Assembly (NCBI GenBank): GCA_028095005.1
Contig: CM051462.1
Coordinates: forward strand, 126,780,752 to 126,844,751
Direction: 5' to 3'
Length of the DNA: 64,000 nt
Origin: Rhynchospora pubera
Lineage: Eukaryota; Streptophyta; Magnoliopsida; Poales; Cyperaceae
The translations under genes and the position numbers were made by a program. Positions 56,544-64,000 of the stretch are shown piece after piece. The notes under the pieces were generated by a model. That model ran no database searches and was not told the DNA's origin. It saw only the letters and a program-made list of their open reading frames with translations. The stretch's first letter is position 1. The number at the start of each line of letters is the position of its first letter.

Positions 56544-56634
56544 CTTTTTTTTTTAGAAAACCTAGATAGCAGCTATCTAGAAGCAAAGAGAAAGGGAAAA
56601 AAGAAAAAACAGAAGAGGAACAAAAACATAAAAA

Positions 56635-59600
56635 TTAGCAAGACTTCCAGAAAAGAGACGCCTGATGAATGATCCACTCCTGTATAGCATTGAAGCTCCT
56701 TCTTTCATCTCTGAATAGTCTGTTATTGCGCTCGAGCCACAACGCCCATAAACATGTAGAGAAGAGGGTAGAGGCTTGAGATGACCCACTGGTACAGCAA
56801 ATCAAGTTGAGGATTGAATGCACACCACAATGCTGGGAAAGAACGAGACCTATGCGAGACCAAATATGAGAAGAGAAAAAACAACGAAAAAACAGATGAT
56901 CCGCCGTTTCTAGAACATCCTGGTCACAGAGATGGCACCTCTGCTGCACCTGCATGTTTCTCCTGAGTAATTGCTCTTGTGTGAGGAGCCTTCCATGCGC
57001 CAGTAGGAGCAAGAAGAACTTAACGGATCGTGGCAATTTAAGCTTCCACATTTTGCTGTACTTGAACTTAACTTTTCCAGCAGAAATCAGGGCCTTATAA
57101 ATAGATGCTGAGGAGTAAATTCCATCTGAATTCCACTTCCAGCAAATGGAATCAGATCCTTCTGCGAGAACTAAGTGTTGAAGTTTTGTTTGTACTTCAC
57201 TCAGCTGTAAGGTCAAAGGAGCAGGAACCACATCATGCCATGAGTGAAAAGCCTCAAAAACAGTGGCAAAAGCTTTACCAGGAGGGTTCGGAGGATTATG
57301 GAAAAAGTGTAAGGGGGACCCATTCCAATTATCGTACCAGAAGAGGGTGTTCCGTCCACTACGAATCTTGGGAATCACTGAAATCTGAAAGTAGAAACGC
57401 AACGTATAAAGTTGCTTCCAGAAAAAAGAACCCCTTTTGTTCCACACCATAGGTGGTAAATTAGTATCCGTTTTACCATATAGAAGACGTGCAGAAGAGG
57501 CCCAGAGGGAGTCCCTTTGAAAGTACAGCCGCCAAATCCATCTTAGAAGTAAGGAGATATTCTGTAATTTCAATTGCTGCAAGCCAAAGCCACCAAGATG
57601 TTTAGGGAGACACACTCTATCCCAAGCAAGCAATGAAATTCCTGGACCCGAGACACCATTTCTTTTCCATATAAAGTTTCTCCTAATCTGATCTATGTCC
57701 CTGATAACCCAGGATGGTAATTGGAACACTGACATGAAGAAAATAGGGATTGAGGAGAGCACTGCTGAAGCTAACACCATTCTCCCTGCTCTTGTCAAGA
57801 GGGGTGTTTTCCAACCCGCCAGCTTCACTTTAATCTTGTCAATTAGTTTCTGAAAACAAATCCTATCAGGTCTTTTGTTGGTCAGGGGTAGACCTAAATA
57901 TGTAAGAGGAAGGGAGGAGAACGGGCAAAGCAAGAGGCTTTGGATACGTAAAGATTGATCCTGCGAGATATTGAAAGGAATGAAGGCGGTTTTGGTCCAG
58001 TTAATGCTAACCCTAGAGACATTTGAAAAGAAATGGAGAATAAAATTGAGTTACTGCAAAGCTGTGCCATTAGTAGTGGAGAAAATCAAGGTGTCGTCCG
58101 CGTATTGTAGAAGATAGAATGGTTCGATGAGTTTCGGAGTTAAACCAAAGCCAACAGTTGAAGCTACCTTTTGAATCATTCTACTTAGCACATCCGAAGC
58201 CAAGATGAAGAGTGAGGGGGACAGCGGGTCTCCTTGTCGCAACCCCCTTTTATGTTGAAAGATTGGACCCACTATTCCATTCAATAGCACCGCAGACTTG
58301 GAAGAAGTTAGGAGTAACTTAATCCAATCAATGAATTTTTTTGGAAAGCCCCTTGTTTGCAGTAAAGTTATCAAGAAAGGCCATGCAACCGAGTCAAAAG
58401 CCTTAGTAAAATCCAATTTTAAAAGAACCGCTGGCTCCCTACTGGAAGAGATATTAGCAATAAGCTCTCTTGCTGTATTAAAGTTTTCTGAGATTAATCT
58501 TCCTTTAACAAAGCCAGTTTGCGAATTTGAGATGAGGAGAGGTAGAAAAACTGCCAGTCTGTTATTAAGCACCTTTGAATTAATTTTGAAAGAAAACAAA
58601 TATTGCTTATGGGACGAAACTCTGACAGCTGCTGGGCATCTTGCACAGGGGCGGAGCCAATAGGGGAGCTGCTTGGGGCAGTTGCCCCCCTTGTGCTCCA
58701 AAAAAATAAAATTTTTATGTATATTTTCTTTATTTTTTAGAAAATTTCTATAATTTGCCCCCCTAATTAATCATGAATCACTGATTTAGGAAAGAAATAT
58801 TCTTCTTCATAAATAAATTTCTATTTCATTGTTCAATCTTTAAAATTTTGCCCCTCTTATCATAATTTTCTGGCTCCGCCCCTGATCTTGCACCTTAGGG
58901 ATCATAATGAGATGAGCTAAATTTATGCTGTTCAGGTCAAGTGATAAATTGAACAAAGCTTCAAACAAAAGAAACATGTCGTTCTTTACGAGTTCCCAGT
59001 TGAGTTTAAAAAACTCGTTAGGATATCCATCTGGGCCGGAAGATTTATTATCGGCTAGGCCCATGACAGCCCGTTTAATTTCTCTCTCAGTGAAAGGCAA
59101 GTCCAAGGAAGAGAGCAACGCAGAGTGATCAGGATATAAAGGTTGCGCATCAAGAGGTGAAGCGTGAAACTCTTGGCCCATTAGCTGTTGGAAGTAAGAA
59201 GTGAACTCATGAATGATATCTTTTGTATCAGTTAATCTCCTATCTTGAACCATTAAGGTGGAGATGGTTTTATTTCTTAATTTTTGAGAAGCCTTAGCAT
59301 GGAAGTATCGAGTGTTCCTATCCCCACACTTGAGCCACTTGGTTCTCGCTCTCTGATGCCATCTCAATTCAATTAAATTTGCTAAAAAAAATACCCTTTC
59401 ACGGAGAAAGATTCTGGTCTTGAATTCTAGCTCTGTCAAACTTCTTACTTCCTCAACTTTATCAAGACAAGCAATGAAAGTTTTTGCGTTATTTAGAAAA
59501 GCAGTGGGGTGAGGGACGTGTTCTCTGTGCCAGTTTCGCAAAGCAACATGAAGATTATTAGACTTAGCAAGGAAAGACTGTAGAGCATTGTTATTTTGTT

Positions 59601-60416
59601 GAAAAGAAATGTCGCTCCAAATACCCCTAATAATGGCAGAGCAATCCTGGTTATGCAACCAGAAGCTCTCTATTCGAAAAGGTCTGGGTTGAGTAGGGAG
59701 CTGCCTGCACTTAAGGAGCAAAGGCACGTGATCAGAGACAGCCGTTGATAAAGCATTGAGAGAAATTTGAGGGAAGGACTCAACCCATCCAGTAGCAAGA
59801 AGAACACGATCTAGCCTAGACATAATAGGTTCTGGCTGATGATTAGACCAAGTAAAAGTCCGATTAAGCAAAGGCGTGTCGAAGAGAGAGAGGTCATCAA
59901 TCAGATCATTAAAATGTTGCATCTCGCTAAAATCAAAGCACAGGGACGAACGCTCATGGGCCCATCTAACAATATTAAAGTCCCCCGCAACCACCCAAAA
60001 GGCGGGAGCCAAAGCCGCTGTAAGTCGTATCTTATCAAAGAACACAGTGCGCTAAGTTTGGCTATGCGGTCCATACACAGAGGTTACCAAAATAGTTAAA
60101 CCAGTTCTGGTATCAAGAAGAAGAGCAGAACAAGTAAACATAGTTGTCCAGGAATTAAGCAGAGTGAAAAAGCGCTTCCATGCTATTAAACATCCCCCGC
60201 GAGTTTTTATAGCATCAAGAGTTACTATGTTTGAGTGAAAGTAAGTTGGTAACAGAGATGAGACACAAGAATAGTCCAAAGAGCTCAATTTAGTTTCTTG
60301 CAAGCAAACCACATCACATCGAGAAGTTCTAATAAGATCACAAACAACTCTTCTTTTTGAGGCATCTCCAAGCCCTCTCACGTTCCAGAAAGCAAATTAA
60401 AAGGTTTAATAGACAT
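56635..60416 (-). pseudogene. LINE ORF2 (endonuclease, reverse transcriptase, zf-RVT) with few lesions
   Basis: The start MSIKPFNLLS is at 60416. Next comes the endonuclease (WNVRGLGDASKRRVV, CLQETK, SVYGPH, VAGDFNIVRW, MSRLDRVL, SDHVPLLL), then the linker and reverse transcriptase (SSGPDGYPNEFFK, LKLDFTKAFDSVAW, GLRQGDPLSPSLF, and catalytic QYADDTLIF at 58093-58104), then LTYLGLPLTNKRPD, and the zinc-binding CHLCDQDVLETADHLFFRC ending at 56635. Visible lesions: a 1-base deletion near 60384, a stop at 60052-60054, a 239-bp hAT MITE at 58646-58884, a frameshift near 58575-58610, and a stop at 58051-58053. Without these, ORF2 would be about 1,180 residues, the usual size. The low number of lesions points to a fairly recent insertion. 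Confidence 0.92.
58646..58884. mobile_element. hAT MITE inside the LINE, 239 bp
   Basis: Perfect 14-bp inverted ends CAGGGGCGGAGCCA / TGGCTCCGCCCCTG, with ATCTTGCA exactly duplicated at 58638-58645 and 58885-58892. The LINE reading frame continues across the single-copy target site (..PKVQD..). It is the cleanest hAT insertion in the window. Confidence 0.97.
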
Positions 60417-60691
60417 TAAAAAAATAAAAACCGCTACATAGCTCACAAAAAAAGAAAGAGCACAACCAGGCTCAATCAGAGAGCTCATCGCCAGAACTGG
60501 GGTCCAGCTGCAGCTGCTCAAACGATTATCTTGTATAATCCAATATTTTTGAATAAATAATATATGGATCATATTCTATACAGTATATTGAGTTTAAAAG
60601 TAGATTATTGTCACGAAGTTATTTAGAATGACTCCAGAAATTATTGAAACGCTCAAACGATTCTGAGAATTGCATTATTTGCAGTTTATAT

Positions 60692-61131
60692 GAGTAATTG
60701 CGATGTATAATCCAATATTTTAGAATAAATAGCACATGAATCATATTCTAGACAGAACAAAGAGTTTAAATGGAGATTATTATAATGAAATGACTTAAAA
60801 TGAATCCAGAAACTATTGAAATGCTCGAATGATACTCATAAATACAATATTTGCACTTTATATGTGTAATTGCCATCTATAATCTATTTTTTTTGAATAA
60901 ATAGCATATGAGTAATTGCCATGTATAATCCAATATTTTAGAATAAATAGCACATGAATCATATTCTAGACAGAACAAAGAGTTTAAATGGAGATTATTA
61001 TAATGAAATGACTTAAAATGAATCCAGAAACTATTGAAATGCTCGAATGATACTCATAAATACAATATTTGCACTTTATATATGTAATTGCCATCTATAA
61101 TCTAATCTTTTTGAATAAATAGCATATGAAT
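60692..61131 (+). repeat. 218-bp near-identical tandem duplication inside the satellite
   Basis: GAGTAATTGC at 60692 and again at 60910 begins a stretch that repeats almost exactly through GCATATGA, including private changes such as AGACAGAACAAAGAG, AAATGGAGATTATTATAATG and GCTCGAATGATACTC. The unit (218 bp) is longer than one monomer, so its breakpoints are out of phase with the array. Confidence 0.9.
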
Positions 61132-61134
61132 CAT

Positions 61135-61348
61135 GTGTTTGTATGAGCCGAGAATAGGGAATAGGAATAAGGAATTTCGGTTTGCTTTCTTATCCTTATT
61201 CCTTATTCTTATACCATGGTTTTGTTAGTATAGGAATAAGGGGCCAAATTCCTTATTCTTGTGTTGTTTGGATTGCACAAGAATAAGAATAAGAACGCAA
61301 ACTGAAATTTTTTATTCCTATTCTCTATTCCCGGCTCATCCAAACACA
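61135..61348. mobile_element. Fold-back MITE inside the satellite, ~213 bp
   Basis: GTGTTTGTATGAGCCGAGAA at the left pairs with CCCGGCTCATCCAAACAC at the right, and GGAATAAGGAAT words pair inside. The spacing between satellite anchors across it (61035 to 61421) is 386 bp: one 172-bp monomer plus the element. The target duplication is unclear. Confidence 0.85.
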
Positions 61349-64000
61349 CTTATAGACAGTATAAAGAGTTTAAATATAGATTATTGTGATGAAATGACAT
61401 ACAATAAATCCAGAAACGATTGAAATGCTCAAATGATGCTCAGAATTGCATTATTTACACTTTATATGTGAAATTGCATTGTATAATCAAATCTTTTTTT
61501 TACTAAATGACATATGAATCATTTTCTAGACAAAATAAAGAGTTTAAATGTATAATATTGTGATGAAATGATTTAAAATGAATTTAGAAACGATTGAAAA
61601 GCTCAAATGGTGCTGAGGATTGCATTATTAGCATTTTATAGGCATAGTTGCCTTGGATAATCCAATCATTTTGAATAAATAACATATGAATCATATTGTA
61701 GACTATATAAAAGTGTAAATGTAGATTATTTCGATGAAATGACTTAGAATGAATCCAGAAACAATTGAAATGCAGAAATGGTGCACAGAATTGCATTATT
61801 TTCATTTTATATGCGAAAGTGCCTAGTATAATCAAATCTTTTTGAAAAAAATATCATATGAATCATTTTCTAGACAGTATAAAGAGTTGAAATATAGATT
61901 ATTATGATGAAATGACTTGGAATGAATCCAGAAACGATTGCAAAGTTCAAATGATGCTCAGAATTGCATTATTTGCACTTTATATGCGTAATTACCTAGT
62001 ATAATCCAGTCTTTTTCAATAAATAACATATGAATCAAATTTTAGACAGTACAAAAAGTTTAAATGTAGATTATTGCGATGAAATGACCTAGAATGAATC
62101 CAGAAATGATTGAAATGCTCAAATAATGCTCAGAATTGCATTATTTGCATTTTAAATGCGTAATTGCCTTGTATAATTCAATCTTCTTGAATAAATAACA
62201 TATAAATCATATTCTAGACAGTATATTGAGTTTAAATGTAGATTATTGTGACGAAGTTTTTTGTAATGACTTCAGAAATGATTGAAATGCTCAAACGATA
62301 CTGGGAATTGAATTATTCGTTGTTTATATACGTAATTGCCATGTATCTTATTCTAGACATAATAAAGAGTTGAAATGTTGACTATTGTAATGATATTACT
62401 AAGAATGAATCCAGAAACGATTGAAATGCTCAAATGATGCTGAGATTTGCATTATTTGTATTTTATATGCATAATTGCCATGTATAATCCTTTCTTTTTG
62501 AATAAATAACATATGAATCATATTCTAGACAGTATAGTGAGTTTGAATGTAGATTATTATGGTAAAATGACTTAGAATGAATCTAGAAATAATTGAAATG
62601 CTCAAAAGAAGCTCACAATTGCATTATATGCGAAATTGTCATGTATAATCAAATCTTTTTGAATAAATAAAATAGAATCAAATTCTAGACAGTATAAAGA
62701 GTTTAAATGTGATTATTGCGATGAAATGACTTACAATGAATCCATAAACGAATGAAATGCTCAAATAATGTTCAGAAGTGCATTATTTGAATTTTAAATG
62801 CGTAAGTTCCATGTATAATCAAATCTTTATTTATAAATAACATACGAATCATATTCTAGACATTATATTGAGTTTAAATGTAGATTATTGTGACGAAGTT
62901 ATTTAGAAAGACTCCAGAAATGATTGAAATGCTCAAACGATGCTGAGAATTGCATTATTTGCAGTTTATATGCGTAATTGGCATGTATAATCCAATATTT
63001 TAGAATAAATAGCACATGAATCATATTTTAGACAGAATAAAGTGGTTAAATATAGATTATTGTAATGAAATGACTTAGAATGAATCCAGAAACAATTGAA
63101 ATACACGAATGATTCTCAGAAACACAATATTTACACATTATATGCGTAATTGCCATGTATAATCCAATCGTTTTGAATAAATAGCGTATGAATCATATTG
63201 TAGACAATATAAAGACTTTAAATGTAGATTATTGTGATGAAATGACATAGAATGAATCCAGAAACGATTGGAATGCTCAAATGAAGCTCACAATTGCATT
63301 ATTTGCTTTTTAAATGCGAAATTGCCATTTATAATCCAGTCTTTTTGAATAAATAACATATGAATCAAATTCTTGACATTATAACGAGTTTAAATGTTGA
63401 TTATTGCAATGAAATGACTTAGAATGAATCCAGAAACGATTGAAATGCTTAAATAATGCTCATAATTGCATTATTTGCATTTTAAATGCGTAATTACCTT
63501 GTATAATCAAGTCCTTTTGAATAAATAACATATGAATCATATTCTAGACAATATATTGAGTATAAATGTAGATTATTTTTGACGAAGTTATTTAGAATGA
63601 CTCCAGAAATTATTGAAAAGTTCAAACGATGCTGATAATTGCATTATTTGCAGTTTATATGCGTAATTGTTATGTATAATCTAATATTTTATAATAAATA
63701 GCACATGAATCAAATTCTAGACAGAATAAAGAGTTTAAATGTAGATTATTGTATTGAAATGACTTAGAATGAGTCAAGAAACGATTGAAATGCTCAAATA
63801 ATGTTCAGAATTGCATTATTTGCATTTTAAATGCGTAATTGCTTTCTATAATCAAATATTTTTTTAATAAATAACATATGAATCATACTATAGACATTAT
63901 ATTGAGTTTAAATGTAGATTATTGTGACCAAGTTATTTAGAATGACTCCAGAAATGATTGAAATGCTCAAACGGTACTGTGAATTGCATTATTTGCAGTT

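Larger units (their letters stand above)
56544..60528 (-). mobile_element. L1-type LINE inserted in the satellite array
   Basis: About 3.98 kb. The 3' end at 56544 carries a ten-base A-run (T-run on the plus strand). The 5' end near 60528 lies only about 110 bp before the ORF2 start and seems to retain the last codons of an upstream ORF1 (..QLDPSSGDELSD, stop). Left and right satellite sequence rejoin at nearly the same monomer position, with a few bases missing and no clear target duplication. Confidence 0.9.
60529..64000. repeat. 172-bp satellite array, right block (runs off the window)
   Basis: About 20 monomers in the same orientation as the left block, mostly spaced 171-174 bp by the TTGAAATGCTC anchor (for example 61421, 61595, 61766, 61939, 62111, 62283, then 62594 and 62925-63959). 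Exceptions are a 139-bp unit (62283-62422), a 159-bp unit (62594-62753), a 218-bp duplication and a MITE. Two sequence types alternate: one with GACGAAGTTATTTAGAATGA and AAATAGCACATGAATC, the other with GATGAAATGACTTAGAATGA and AAATAACATATGAATC. The array is open at the right edge. Confidence 0.97.

Noticed and set aside
55375..64000. CRISPR-like array
   Set aside because: The repeat is a continuous 172-bp head-to-tail satellite without unique spacers, in a plant nuclear context.
1..64000. tRNA, rRNA or organelle-derived inserts and viral sequences
   Set aside because: I found no cloverleaf-type GGTTCGAATC context, no rRNA motifs, no organelle genes and no viral replicase or capsid motifs by eye; small RNA genes could still be missed.

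Overview
The window is nuclear DNA of a flowering plant. It is AT-rich, has intron-split genes with plant-type GT..AG junctions, one typical coiled-coil NB-ARC LRR resistance gene, plant L1-type LINEs with a zf-RVT domain, and a dense load of MITEs. I cannot name the species. Nothing looks prokaryotic, organellar or viral.

Genes. Five protein genes can be supported. (1) Minus strand, 7126-9921: a four-exon SHOU4/SHOU4L-type membrane protein with a 1.5-kb intron in its 5' leader. (2) Minus strand, 32409-35130: a small two-exon protein with a probable mitochondrial presequence, whose 2.2-kb intron is filled by nested transposons. (3) Plus strand, 38194-40991: a five-exon multi-pass membrane protein of a plant family I cannot name. 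(4) Plus strand, 49011-51836: a single-exon 941-residue CC-NB-ARC-LRR of the RPS2/RPS5 type. (5) Minus strand, 52935-54971: a six-exon RlmH/YbeA-type SPOUT rRNA methyltransferase, assembled by hand because its exons are too short to stand out as ORFs. Genes 4 and 5 converge.

Mobile DNA. Three LINEs are present: an open ORF2 3' half at 1-1935, a decayed copy at 42085-44572 that is itself hit by a MITE, and a nearly complete ORF2 copy on the minus strand at 56544-60528. Non-autonomous DNA transposons dominate the spaces between genes. They include a Mutator-like family (2249, 4861, 48193; 9-10 bp target duplications), hAT families with exact or near-exact 8-bp duplications (2020, 15329, 20218, 25860, 33155, 58646), a very frequent short family with CCGTTTGGAT ends (at least nine copies), and several other fold-back elements. 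Many are nested, so relative ages can be read directly.

Repeats. From 55375 to the right edge the window is a 172-bp tandem satellite. It is split by the minus-strand LINE and carries one MITE and one local 218-bp duplication. The array begins only about 400 bp upstream of the RlmH-type gene. Other tandem repeats are a 43-bp minisatellite (12.6-13.0 kb), a diverged ~445-bp tandem duplication (36.4-37.3 kb) and several microsatellites.

I did not find a new multi-gene system. The most unusual structures are a 1.4-kb element whose long inverted repeats contain four 53-bp palindromes (16226-17621), the layered transposon nests with intact target duplications, and the satellite/LINE junction.
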